From assembly GCA_002327525.1 (NCBI GenBank), contig DCWG01000033.1, positions 1 to 23,278 of the forward strand: a DNA stretch of 23,278 nt, in the 5' to 3' direction. Numbering within the stretch: position 1 is the first letter of the stretch; each line of letters opens with the position of its first letter. The position numbers and the translations under genes were made by a program. Positions 1-7,849 of this stretch are shown piece after piece. Under the pieces are notes generated by a model. The model was not told the DNA's origin. It saw only the letters and a program-made list of their open reading frames with translations, and ran no database searches. The stretch is from Gammaproteobacteria bacterium UBA2168 (GTDB lineage Bacteria > Pseudomonadota > Gammaproteobacteria > Pseudomonadales > Azotimanducaceae).

Positions 1-681
1 GACTGGGCGACCCTCAATCCGCGCGCGGCCATGTACTCGAAAGAGAAACACCCATTCGGCGGACCCATCACCGTTCAGCAGGTTGAGGAGTCACGCCTGA
101 TCGCGTGGCCGATGACCATCCTGCACTGCTGTATGGTCACTGACCATGGCGGTGCGGTGCTCGTGGTGAGTCCGCGCGTTGCGGCGGGGCTCGGTACGAG
201 ACCCGTATGGATTGCCGGTGCGGGTGAGAGCATGGGCCATTCCAATATGCTGGAAATGGATGATTTCACCGAAACTTCGGCTTCCCGCTCCGCTGAGGCA
301 GCCTACACTATGGCCGGGATGGGTCCCTGCGACATGGAGATGGCGCTGGTGTACGACTCGTTCACGATTACCGCCGCCATCACCGTCGAGATGTTGGGGC
401 TCGCGCCCCGCGGCGAGGGCCACGAGTTGTGGAAGGATGGCCGCGCGGCTCCGGGCGGCAGCTTTCCCATCAATACCAATGGCGGTGGCCTGTCCTTCAA
501 CCACAGCGGCATGTATGGCATGCCGCTGCTGGTCGAGGCGTACCGGCAGTTGTCCGGTACGGCGGAGGACGGCATTCATGGCGATCCGGGCAAACAGACC
601 AGTGCGCGCACCTGTGTGGTCAATGGAACGGGCGGTAGTCTGTCCACCACCGGCACACTGGTACTTATGGCCGACGATTAG
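1..681 (+). CDS. Thiolase-superfamily protein (SCP2/lipid-transfer-type acetyl-CoA acetyltransferase), 3' part
   Basis: The reading frame is open from the first base and ends with TAG at 679-681, so the 226 visible residues are the C-terminal half or so of a protein that starts before the window. Thiolase C-terminal signatures are present: an N-T-N-G-G-G-L-S stretch followed by N-H-S-G (usually G-H-P-x-G), which keeps the active-site His, and later C-V-V-N-G-T-G-G, corresponding to the C-terminal C-x-G-x-G region with the second catalytic Cys. This divergent form is typical of the SCP2/lipid-transfer thiolases seen in steroid and fatty-acid side-chain degradation, which often work with a DUF35/OB-fold partner that cannot be seen here. 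The probable role is thiolytic or retro-aldol cleavage of an acyl-CoA in the cytoplasm. The acyl-accepting Cys lies outside the window. It converges on the hotdog gene at 945-1763. Family assignment is firm, substrate unknown. Confidence 0.87.
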   Translation, partial: DWATLNPRAAMYSKEKHPFGGPITVQQVEESRLIAWPMTILHCCMVTDHGGAVLVVSPRVAAGLGTRPVWIAGAGESMGHSNMLEMDDFTETSASRSAEAAYTMAGMGPCDMEMALVYDSFTITAAITVEMLGLAPRGEGHELWKDGRAAPGGSFPINTNGGGLSFNHSGMYGMPLLVEAYRQLSGTAEDGIHGDPGKQTSARTCVVNGTGGSLSTTGTLVLMADD

Positions 682-944
682 CCTACCGTATGTGACCCGA
701 ACGAAATGTGAGCATGCTCGCAAAGCGCCGGGTATGGGACGAGCCGAAGGCGTTCTGGGCGTGTAGATATCGCTGCGTCGGGGTTGGCAGCCGATGCGAC
801 AGCCGCGGTTCGCGGGTGAATCGCGGCTCGAGCGGTTGTCGTGGAACACGCGGCGTTGTAGATCCGGAAGATCGCGGCTGCAGGAGCCCATGGAATAATT
901 AGTCAGAAATTCCTTAACTATTTCAACGGGTTAACTGCTGTTCT

Positions 945-1763
945 TCAGCCTGGGGGTCGCAGTTTGTAGATTGCGCGCAGCCGGGTGCTCATCACCGCGC
1001 CGCCGGTATCGCGCACATAGGCATCCACCATCACGTCGACGAATTGATGGCCGCGTTTATCGAAGAGATCCTCAATGGCACATTCCACTAACAGGTCTGT
1101 GTCTCTCTCGACGGCAGCGTAATACTGGGAATCGGTTTGTATGTGCACCCACGGGTTCATATAGGTATTGCCAGCCAGTACCCAATTTGTGAGCCCCAAC
1201 ATGAACGCCGTGTTGGCAAGTCCCTCGCCGTCGAAGCGGTGCACGGGCGCCATGGCGCCCGGGTCCGCGACGTATGCGGACATGTTGTGCTCAGCACTCC
1301 ATCGTGCTGGTAGCGCGTGCATGCCCTCGCGGGCCATGCGTTCGAGTACGTCGTGACTCACCGGCGGTATGTCCTGATTACGTTTCATTACCGGATCGCC
1401 GCGCATGACGGGGGGCTCCGGTATCTCGTCGTTCAGACGGATCACACCGGTGGCGCAGTGAGTGCCTTCCTGATCCACCAGCGTGGCGCGATACGACGAG
1501 TCGGTGACATCGGTGAGCGTCACGTCGAATGGGTAGCCATCGTAAAGAGGGCGATTGACCTCGATGTGCGCCATGCCGCGTGACAGCCAGTCCCTGCCCC
1601 AGGCGCGTGCGGCCGGGTGCACGAGGTAGGAGGATACCGTGACGCCGGGCACCAGAGCGCCCTTGAAGCCATAGGCTTGCGCCATTTCATCGGAGTGGAT
1701 CTGGTTGCTCGATTCGGTTGCCTGGTTGAAGGCAGTGGCGTGCCAGTCTTGCGCAATTCTCAT
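945..1763 (-). CDS. Hotdog-fold MaoC-like acyl-CoA hydratase/thioesterase-like protein
   Basis: This is a 272-residue cytoplasmic protein with no signal peptide. Residues 16-47 match the MaoC/hydratase-2 motif region: S-S-N-Q-I-H-S-D-E-M-A followed by G-F-K-G-A-L-V-P-G-V, so the first hotdog domain is clear. The length suggests two hotdog halves, the second (about residues 140-272) being more divergent. The catalytic Asp of R-specific enoyl-CoA hydratases (D-x-N-P-x-H) is replaced by Ser while His23 is kept, so classical hydratase activity is doubtful; thioesterase or binding roles are alternatives. It starts with ATG 30 bp downstream of the amidohydrolase on the same strand, so the two are probably co-transcribed. 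The thiolase converging from the left also points to acyl-CoA metabolism. Family fairly sure, reaction unknown. Confidence 0.78.
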   Translation of the reverse strand: MRIAQDWHATAFNQATESSNQIHSDEMAQAYGFKGALVPGVTVSSYLVHPAARAWGRDWLSRGMAHIEVNRPLYDGYPFDVTLTDVTDSSYRATLVDQEGTHCATGVIRLNDEIPEPPVMRGDPVMKRNQDIPPVSHDVLERMAREGMHALPARWSAEHNMSAYVADPGAMAPVHRFDGEGLANTAFMLGLTNWVLAGNTYMNPWVHIQTDSQYYAAVERDTDLLVECAIEDLFDKRGHQFVDVMVDAYVRDTGGAVMSTRLRAIYKLRPPG

Positions 1764-1793
1764 GTGTGTCGTTGTGCTTCGTATGTTTAGCGG

Positions 1794-3380
1794 CTATCGC
1801 GCTTTTGCGGCAGCGACCATCTCGCGTACGTCTCTCAAGAGCGCCCTGGCATCGAATACCGTGCCGTTGCGGATGGTGTAGCTGATGCCGCCCACACGCT
1901 CCAGTTTCGACGATTCGCGATTCAGTTTCATGTGTCCGGTACCGTACAGCAGTTTGAAGTTAGCGGCGGGGTTACCGCGCACCAGCACCATATCCGCCTT
2001 CTTGCCGGGTGTGATCGAACCGATCTCGTCGTCCATCCCCAGCAGTTCCGCACCATTGAGCGTCGCCGATTGGATGACCTCCAGCGGATGGAAACCAGCC
2101 TCCTGCAGCAGCTCGAACTCCCGGATGTAGCCGAATCCGAACAGCTTGAAGATGAAGCCTGAATCAGAGCCCGTGGCGATGCGTCCGCCTTTGTTCTTGT
2201 ACTCGTTGACGAACCGCATCCAGATTCGGAAGTTGTTACGCCAGGCTACCTCGTCCGCGGTGGTCCAGTCGAAGTGGTAGCTGCCGTGCAACCGGGGATC
2301 GGGTAGGAAGAACCTGGCGAGTGCTGGCAGGGTGTATTCGGTGTGCCACTCGGCATCGCGTGCCCGCATGACGTCGCGGTTGGCCTCATAGATGGTAAAG
2401 GTCGGCACCAGCGTGAAGTCGAGTTCGAGCAGTTCGTCCATCACCGCGTTCCACTTCGGCGAGCCGGGTCGTGCGGCCTGTGCCCACAATCGGCCGGCCT
2501 GGCCGAAGCGCCACTGCTCGTCGGAGTAGTTGTAGTCCGGTGGATAGTTCTGGATGGTGCGGTCGTTGAACAGAGCTTCCGGCAGTCCGTACCAGTGTTC
2601 CATGCTGTCGAGCCCTGCACGGGCACTGTCCAGCGCGTCGACGTGATACACACCGTTCTGATCGTGGTGGTTGGCGGTTCCCATCTCGAGGCTGGCGGTT
2701 TCCTCGTACACAGCCATCAGAGCTTCGTAGGTGCCACCACGCAGCTTCACACCGCGTGCCCCGCGTTTGCGCACGGCTTTCACCCATTTTTTCGCATCCT
2801 GCGCATCGGTGATTTCGCTCCCCGGGAACATGGCGTAGGGCACGATGCGCGGCGCCGTGATCTCACCGGCTTCGCTGCGTTTGGCATGATCCACCGTCCA
2901 GTCGAGCCCCATTATCGACCCGACGTCACGTACCGTCGTGACACCATGGGCGAGCCACAGCTTGAAGACGTACTCCGGCGGTGTCACCGGTCCCGCCAGT
3001 CCCTGCGCCGGAAAGCCGATGTGCGCGTGCGCATCGATGAATCCCGGCAGCGCCGTCATGCCGCGGCCATCGATACGGTGTTCGTTATCGGAAACGGGTG
3101 GCGGAGTGTTGGCGACCGATTCGATGCGGTCTTCGTGCACTGTGATGCTCACCGGTCCGCGCGGCGGTGAGCCCAGACCGTCTATGAGTGTGATGTTTTC
3201 GATGACCAGCCGCTGGTGCGGCCCGTCGCCTTCACCCGGACGGCGTGGCGGTGCGGGTGAGGGAAGCTCGATGCCGTAAGATCTGGCTTGGGCAGCGCCC
3301 TCCTCGCCAGCGGGTATGGCGGCTATCGCAACCGGGCACAGGAGGGTGACCAGGCCGAGGGTTGTCAGGGAGGTTCGCAT
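1794..3380 (-). CDS. Exported metal-dependent amidohydrolase (imidazolonepropionase/prolidase-like family)
   Basis: A 528-residue protein that begins with a Sec-type signal peptide (hydrophobic residues about 6-21), so it probably acts in the periplasm. Amidohydrolase landmarks appear in order: the L-P-G-F-I-D-A-H-A-H metal-binding motif ending at His120, Lys212 in G-V-K-L-R (candidate carboxylated bridging Lys), His residues around 238-246, His262 in S-M-E-H, and Asp406 in A-T-G-S-D-S-G. The C-terminus carries the usual I-G-S-I-T-P-G-K-K-A-D-M-V-L-V strand that rebuilds the small beta-sandwich domain. Such proteins hydrolyse amide, lactone or peptide bonds; the substrate cannot be read from sequence. 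It leads a probable two-gene operon with the hotdog protein and is divergent from the CaiB remnant, with about 97 bp between the two starts holding both promoters. Confidence 0.9.
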   Translation of the reverse strand: MRTSLTTLGLVTLLCPVAIAAIPAGEEGAAQARSYGIELPSPAPPRRPGEGDGPHQRLVIENITLIDGLGSPPRGPVSITVHEDRIESVANTPPPVSDNEHRIDGRGMTALPGFIDAHAHIGFPAQGLAGPVTPPEYVFKLWLAHGVTTVRDVGSIMGLDWTVDHAKRSEAGEITAPRIVPYAMFPGSEITDAQDAKKWVKAVRKRGARGVKLRGGTYEALMAVYEETASLEMGTANHHDQNGVYHVDALDSARAGLDSMEHWYGLPEALFNDRTIQNYPPDYNYSDEQWRFGQAGRLWAQAARPGSPKWNAVMDELLELDFTLVPTFTIYEANRDVMRARDAEWHTEYTLPALARFFLPDPRLHGSYHFDWTTADEVAWRNNFRIWMRFVNEYKNKGGRIATGSDSGFIFKLFGFGYIREFELLQEAGFHPLEVIQSATLNGAELLGMDDEIGSITPGKKADMVLVRGNPAANFKLLYGTGHMKLNRESSKLERVGGISYTIRNGTVFDARALLRDVREMVAAAKAR

Positions 3381-3477
3381 GTGTTGGCGCCGTAGTGGTC
3401 GTTTCGCCCCTAGCGTAACGAGTTTGGCTAGGATCGTGAATCTTATACCATGAGTGCAAATCCTGAGGGACGATCGT

Positions 3478-4045
3478 ATGGGAGTGCTGATTGGTAGACG
3501 GGTGCTGGATTTCGGCCGTTACATCGCGGGGCCTCTTTGCGGCACGCTGCTGGCGGATCTCGGTGCGGACGTGATTCGGGTCGAGAAAGTGGATGGCAGC
3601 GAAGACCGCTACACCACGCCGGTCGGGAAGGCTGACGGGCTGAGATCGGAGCGTTGTTCCTGCAACTGAATCGCAACAAGCGCGGCTTCACGTTCAATCC
3701 GAAAAAACCCGGAGCCGACGCTGTGCTCAAACGCCTGGTTGAAAGCGCAGACCTGGTGCTGGCCAATCTCCCGCCGGAGGGCGTGGCGGACGTGGGGCTC
3801 GACTACGAAAGCCTCAGACGTATCAAGCCCGACATTATTCTGGTCACCAGTACGGCCTATGGGGCGCAAGGTCCGTTTGCCAATCGTGTAGGCTTCGACG
3901 GGATCGTGCAGGCCATGTCCGGTGACCTGCATCTGAGCGGCCCACCGGATGTAGCGAGCCGCAACTACTTCCCGTACGTCGACTTCATGACCGGTACGCT
4001 GAGCGGAGCGCCTGGATCGGAGTCATGCTCAGGCTTGTAGAAAAG
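3478..4045 (+). pseudogene. CaiB/BaiF family III CoA-transferase, N-terminal remnant with two frameshifts
   Basis: The start ATG at 3478 is preceded by a GAGGGA ribosome-binding site. The first frame gives the family opening ([30 protein letters not shown] split by no gaps). At about 3640 the homology moves to another frame ([13 protein letters not shown]) and runs to the conserved catalytic Asp in Y-V-D-F-M-T-G. At about 4005 it shifts again to G-V-M-L-R-L-V-E-K-A-R and then stops near 4045. Each shift is what one missing base would produce. About 190 of the usual 400 or so residues remain, so the large lid domain is gone. Its 3' end overlaps the end of the converging PyrD-PyrK gene, which marks a breakpoint. 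It cannot make an active transferase. Confidence 0.85.
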
Positions 4046-5660
4046 GCCCGTCGACGCACAACCGCCGACCATCGGGGGCAGCGCATGCACCACAGATGCC
4101 GACGCCACACTTCGTGAGGTAGTCGATGGCGCTGAAGATCTGCGCATCGTCGCAGTACTTGCGTTGCACATTGACTGCCGCATGCACCATGGGTTCGGGG
4201 CCGCAGTTGTAGAAGACGATGTTGTCGAGGTCGGCTTCGTCCAGCTCACCCAGGTGCTGATCGAGCGCCTCTGTGACGAGCCCGTGGAATCCACGGCTGC
4301 CGTCATCGGTGGCGATGTGAAGCTCTGCGCAGGCTTTGCAGGGCTCCATGAAATACAAGCGCTCGGCGCTGCGCGCACCCATGAAGATACGCGCTGTGCC
4401 TTTGGTCTTTGCCGAATGATCCCGGGCGAGTTGATAAACCGCGGCGAGGCCGGTGCCGCCCGCCACCGCGATGACGGTGGCGTCCTCCGGTGGTGTGACC
4501 GGCCGTCCGTACGGCCCTCTTACGTAAGCCTGGGTACCGGGCTCGAGTTCGACCAAAGCGCCGGTGAATTCTCCAATGTTGATCACGGCCAGGGAAAACG
4601 GGTTGTCGGTGAGTGCAGAAAAGGGTTTTTCACCGATACCGGGAATCCACACAAAGATGAATTCACCCGCCCGGATGTCGATTCCCCGATCGAATGTAAG
4701 GATCGAGATGTCGTGTGTAATGAGCTTATTTTCGATCAACGTGACGGGTTCGAAGCTCATGTCGACGTCATAGCGCACGCGTGCCTCGGCCGCGTTACCG
4801 CCATGCGTCATGTCGGTTTCCAGACACTCGAAGTACTGGCCGATCTCGTCGCTGGTCATACCGACCAGCGCGGATCCGACGCCGAAGACGCTTGCGCCAG
4901 CGGCGCGGTAAGCCTGCACGTCGCCGGCACTGCTGATGCCGCCGCATCCGATGATGGGTACTTGCACGCGTGCGGCGATCTCCCTGACGCATTTGACTCC
5001 GATGGGCAGTATGCCTTTCCCGGACAGGCCGCCCAACTCATTGCTGAGCACGGGCTCGCCGTGGGACGTGAAGTAACCGGGGCCGACGGTGTTGATCGCA
5101 CATAGCGCATCAGCACCGGCTTCCACCGCCGCCGCCGCGATCTCCGCGATGTTGTCCGTATTCGGTGTGAGTTTGGGGACTACCGGGATCTTCACCACCG
5201 ACTTCACCGCGGCAGTTATTGCTCCCACCAGTTCGGGATCCTGACCCATTGCCATCCCATAGCCGCTGGCATGTGGACACGAGAGGTTGAGTTCGAGTCC
5301 GTCAGAAAAAGGTGCGAGCAGTTCGGCAACCGCGACGAATTCTTCTACGCTGCCCCCAAATATGGAGGTGAGCAGGAATTTATCCCGGGGTACCCGGAGT
5401 TCGGCAAACAGCTCAGCCGAGCGCTCAGCACCCGGGTTGGTGAGACCGACCGCATTGATGAGGCAACCTGGCGCATACTGACTCAAAACCGGTTCGCGGT
5501 AACCGGGACGCGGTTCAAGACCGATACTCTTGGTGGTGAGAACACCAACCTGCGGTACATTCGCGAATATGTACTCGATGATGGGAACGCCGGTGGTGAC
5601 AATACCCGACGGGATGGTGAAAGCACCGGAGAGGGTCTTGCCCAGGAAATCGATCGTCAA
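4029..5660 (-). CDS. Fused dihydroorotate dehydrogenase-like (PyrD) and PyrK-like electron-transfer flavoprotein
   Basis: A single 543-residue chain. Residues 1-285 form a class-1 dihydroorotate-dehydrogenase TIM barrel binding FMN: T-T-K-S-I (Lys44), I-N-A-V-G-L-T-N-P-G (68-77), N-L-S-C-P-H with Cys128 at the class-1B catalytic position, V-P-K-L-T (Lys163), C-A-I-N-T (Asn190) and C-G-G-I (239-242). Residues 300-543 form a PyrK/ferredoxin-reductase module: an FAD-binding K-P-F-S at 345-348, a nucleotide-binding G-G-T-G-L-A at 401-406, N-C-G-P-E-P-M at 485-491, and a [2Fe-2S] site with Cys518, 523, 526 and 535 before the family ending C-V-D-G-P. PyrD and PyrK are normally separate genes. No pyrimidine genes are nearby and the gene lies downstream of a MarR regulator, so a catabolic pyridine-nucleotide-linked reductase or dehydrogenase role is possible. 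The most plausible start is TTG at 5660; no in-frame ATG lies just upstream. Confidence 0.9.
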   Translation of the reverse strand: MTIDFLGKTLSGAFTIPSGIVTTGVPIIEYIFANVPQVGVLTTKSIGLEPRPGYREPVLSQYAPGCLINAVGLTNPGAERSAELFAELRVPRDKFLLTSIFGGSVEEFVAVAELLAPFSDGLELNLSCPHASGYGMAMGQDPELVGAITAAVKSVVKIPVVPKLTPNTDNIAEIAAAAVEAGADALCAINTVGPGYFTSHGEPVLSNELGGLSGKGILPIGVKCVREIAARVQVPIIGCGGISSAGDVQAYRAAGASVFGVGSALVGMTSDEIGQYFECLETDMTHGGNAAEARVRYDVDMSFEPVTLIENKLITHDISILTFDRGIDIRAGEFIFVWIPGIGEKPFSALTDNPFSLAVINIGEFTGALVELEPGTQAYVRGPYGRPVTPPEDATVIAVAGGTGLAAVYQLARDHSAKTKGTARIFMGARSAERLYFMEPCKACAELHIATDDGSRGFHGLVTEALDQHLGELDEADLDNIVFYNCGPEPMVHAAVNVQRKYCDDAQIFSAIDYLTKCGVGICGACAAPDGRRLCVDGPFLQA

Positions 5661-5738
5661 GATTGGCGGGCCTTGCCGGGTGGTTGCGTTGGGACGCGCA
5701 TTTTACCCGCTGGGCGCTATTGGGAACAGCTCAGACCA

Positions 5739-6215
5739 TTAGGGTGCGTCGGTACGGGTGAGGTTCTCGTAGGTGTGGCGCAGCACTCGACGCGTGGTTT
5801 CGATGTCCTTTTTGCTGACACCCTGCAGCGCCCGCTCGTTGATTTCTATCACGATGGGTAACAGCCGGTTGTGCAGACGGCGTGCTTTTGCGGTAAGTCG
5901 GATCATGATACGACGGCGATCTTCCTTAGAGCGCGCGCGGGTGACGAAGCCGCTGTTCACGAGGCTCGCCACCGTGCGTACCGTGGTAGCTTCCTTGATG
6001 CCAACGCGGCGGCTCAGTTCCCGCTGTGTGATGTCGTCCTGCTCCCACAGCACTCTCAGAAAACGCCACTGACCCGAGGTGACCCCGTGCTTGACGGTGC
6101 GTTTTTCCAACGCGTGCGCGAAAATGCGGTAGTTGATGCGCGAGAGATAACCGATGCTTTCCAGCGGATCGAGGTAGGGGCGTCTGGTGCTCGAAGGCTT
6201 GGCCGCTCTACTCAT
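5739..6215 (-). CDS. MarR-family transcriptional regulator
   Basis: A 158-residue protein with the MarR winged-helix layout: an N-terminal dimerisation helix (about 18-40), a helix-turn-helix at about 62-88 (I-T-Q-R-E-L-S-R-R-V-G-I-K-E-A-T-T-V-R), the wing with K-E-D-R-R-R at 98-102, and a C-terminal helix. MarR proteins are usually local repressors relieved by aromatic or lipophilic ligands. It sits 43 bp after the hydrolase and 78 bp before the PyrD-PyrK fusion on the same strand, so it probably controls this three-gene transcript, most likely through the promoter region near 7520-7555. No convincing palindromic operator was identified by eye. Family assignment is firm; ligand unknown. Confidence 0.93.
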   Translation of the reverse strand: MSRAAKPSSTRRPYLDPLESIGYLSRINYRIFAHALEKRTVKHGVTSGQWRFLRVLWEQDDITQRELSRRVGIKEATTVRTVASLVNSGFVTRARSKEDRRRIMIRLTAKARRLHNRLLPIVIEINERALQGVSKKDIETTRRVLRHTYENLTRTDAP

Positions 6216-6258
6216 GTCTTATCCGTCCACGCTGGGTGGTTGAAATCAGAGGGTGCGG

Positions 6259-7380
6259 TCATGCGCCGTGGTCCGCAAGCCACGCGGCGATGAAATCCGC
6301 CGTGTCGTCCCTCGCGCTCGAAGGTGCTTCCAGATAGTGATCGCCCGCAATCATCTCGAGCGTCTTGTCTTGTGATCCGAGGGCGTCGTAGATGGCGTGG
6401 GCATCGCTCGGAAAGACTCCCGTGTCGCCCGTGCTCTGCACGACGAGGGCCGGCTGCGTGATGCGATTGAGGTGCGGCGCACCACGGCAGTGCGACTGAC
6501 GCAGGCTCCACATCGACAACCAAGTTCGCAGCGTGTTGGTCAATCCGATACCGCGCGGGCTGAAGTTGGCGACTTTGGGATCTCCGGCGTAGCAGCGGCC
6601 GACTTCACGCTCGGATGGATCCAGATTGCCGTCCATCAGCCGCAGATCGGCCCATGTGCGGTAGAGATTAAAGGCCCGGTCGAACAGTCCCAGGGCCTTC
6701 AGACGATCGAGTTCCGTGTGACACCAGTCGGTAATGCGGTGATTGCGCGCTTCCTGTGCCGCTCGATAGCGGGTAATGAATTCCTCGGAATAGGGCGGAC
6801 CGTGTGTAGGATCGTACATGTTGAGTGCTGGATCGATCGACGTCGGGTCGGTTTCGTCGGTAACGGATGGATCAAACCAGGCAGTGAGAACCTCGGGGCG
6901 ACCGAGGTGGGCGCAAAGGGAGATGTAGAATTGTGCTGGAATTAACTCCTCGAGCGCATCCGGGATTTTGAGACCCGGGGTTGGCGTCATGGTTACCCCG
7001 AGTGCTTGTGACTGATACGCGCCCATGAGCGAACCGCCTCCGGAGTTGCCGAGGATGACGATATGCTCCACCCCGGCCTGCTCTTTGAGCCAGCGTACAC
7101 CTTCTGCGATATCGATCAGCGCATGCTCTAGGAGAAAGAATCCCTCATTGCCGCGGAAGCGGGTATTCCAACCGAGAAATCCATAGCCCCTCGCAGCCAT
7201 GTAAGCGCCGAGGTAGTGTTCGCTGAAATCGACGTTGTAGTGCGTAGCGATGAGGGCCGTTCGTGCCTTTGTGTCCATGGGTTCGTAGTACAGGCCCTGG
7301 CAAGGATAGAAGCCAGCGCCATTGCGTGCGCCCGTTGGAGATTCCAGTGAAACAAAGCTACGTTTCCAGTCGTGAGTCAT
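6259..7380 (-). CDS. Alpha/beta-fold hydrolase (esterase-like), cytoplasmic
   Basis: A 373-residue alpha/beta hydrolase without a signal peptide. The nucleophile elbow is G-N-S-G-G-G with Ser113, following the strand H-I-V-I-L. The likely acid is Asp319 (S-T-G-D-T-G) and the likely base His348 (A-G-D-H-Y). Between residues about 130 and 290 there is a long helical cap region. The oxyanion loop (A-T-H-Y-N, about 45-49) and the G-F-L-G-W-N-T-R-F-R-G-N strand resemble large-substrate esterases rather than lipases. It is the first recognisable gene after the promoter at 7524-7553 and leads the operon with MarR and the PyrD-PyrK fusion. Its ATG overlaps by four bases (ATGA) with the stop of a short upstream frame, suggesting possible translational coupling. 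Substrate unknown. Confidence 0.87.
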   Translation of the reverse strand: MTHDWKRSFVSLESPTGARNGAGFYPCQGLYYEPMDTKARTALIATHYNVDFSEHYLGAYMAARGYGFLGWNTRFRGNEGFFLLEHALIDIAEGVRWLKEQAGVEHIVILGNSGGGSLMGAYQSQALGVTMTPTPGLKIPDALEELIPAQFYISLCAHLGRPEVLTAWFDPSVTDETDPTSIDPALNMYDPTHGPPYSEEFITRYRAAQEARNHRITDWCHTELDRLKALGLFDRAFNLYRTWADLRLMDGNLDPSEREVGRCYAGDPKVANFSPRGIGLTNTLRTWLSMWSLRQSHCRGAPHLNRITQPALVVQSTGDTGVFPSDAHAIYDALGSQDKTLEMIAGDHYLEAPSSARDDTADFIAAWLADHGA

Positions 7381-7496
7381 GAATTACCCCTGCATAGCGT
7401 CTGATAGATAGTGTGGAGATTGGGCGTGACCGGTCCCGAGTCTCTCGTGTCCTGGGCGGTCGCTTTTTTCGACATCAGCTCGATGATGGTAATCAC
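7377..7496 (-). CDS. Possible 39-residue leader peptide coupled to the hydrolase
   Basis: Downstream of the promoter, the leader RNA contains an open frame from a GTG at 7494-7496 (preceded by AGGAAC) to a TGA at 7377-7379, which overlaps the hydrolase start as ATGA. An internal ATG at 7473-7475 would give 32 residues. The peptide is not hydrophobic and has no motif I recognise. The overlap and position are the only support; it may be a chance frame in a 5' leader. I list it because it would couple translation of the hydrolase. Confidence 0.22.
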   Translation of the reverse strand: MITIIELMSKKATAQDTRDSGPVTPNLHTIYQTLCRGNS

Positions 7497-7523
7497 CTTG
7501 GTTCCTGAAGAACAAGAAACCCG

Positions 7524-7553
7524 ATTATAGATTTCACTTAGCAAGCAAAGCAA
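7524..7553 (-). promoter_or_regulatory. Sigma-70-type promoter for the hydrolase-MarR-PyrDK operon
   Basis: On the minus strand there is a perfect TATAAT (-10) at 7524-7529 and, 18 bases upstream, TTGCTT at 7548-7553 as a weak -35. A second TTGCTT lies 5 bases closer but at too short a spacing. The surroundings (about 7480-7570) are visibly more AT-rich than the rest of the window. Transcription would start near 7517, leaving a leader of about 137 bases before the hydrolase ATG. It is the best-looking promoter I found in the window. Confidence 0.6.
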
Positions 7554-7583
7554 AAAATCTGGGCGTTCGAAATTGTTCGGTGA

Positions 7584-7808
7584 GGAGGTGGCCTGATCTA
7601 TGGTCAGCCGGTTGGCGTTCAACCCGGCACCGTGTCGCCTGACTTGTTGTTCAATCTCGGCATCGCCATGGGGCCGGTGATGGTGCTGTTTCTGATCGTG
7701 CCCTACTTCTTTGCGCGACGAGTGAAGACGAGCCGGGTGCGGCACGAGGAAATACAGCAGGCACTGAACCGACGCAGGGAGGCGCTGGAGGCCGAGATGG
7801 CTCAGTAG
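7584..7808 (+). pseudogene. C-terminal remnant of an MFS (GPH-like) transporter
   Basis: An open stretch after an in-frame TGA at 7581-7583 reads G-G-G-L-I-Y-G, then G-T-V-S-P-D-L-L-F-N-L-G, then a hydrophobic helix (G-P-V-M-V-L-F-L-I-V-P-Y-F-F) and a basic, charged tail with E-E-I-Q-Q-A-L-N-R-R-R-E before TAG at 7806. This is the arrangement of the last transmembrane helix and cytoplasmic tail of GPH-type sugar/cation symporters of the MFS. There is no usable start codon, and the remaining transporter (about 400 residues) is absent upstream, where the hydrolase promoter now lies. I read it as a 3' remnant left by a replacement or insertion. The family call rests on a short segment. Confidence 0.6.
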
Positions 7809-7849
7809 GGCGAGTGCTCAGGCAGGCGGAAGTGCGTGGCTCCCCGGTT

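Noticed and set aside
801..828. Inverted repeat AGCCGCG/CGCGGCT in the 263-bp gap after the thiolase
   Set aside because: Arms of seven bases with a long loop and no T-run; too weak for a terminator. I see no gene in the 682-944 gap.
91..891. 266-codon minus-strand open frame opposite the thiolase
   Set aside because: Its composition (His/Arg/Gly-rich) and lack of motifs mark it as an antisense shadow of the thiolase.
2343..3170. 275-codon plus-strand open frame inside the amidohydrolase
   Set aside because: It is antisense to an enzyme with intact metal ligands and has no protein-family features.
4029..5660. Simple assignment of the PyrD-PyrK fusion to pyrimidine biosynthesis
   Set aside because: The motifs fit the family, but the MarR/hydrolase context and absence of pyr genes nearby do not support that role; left open.
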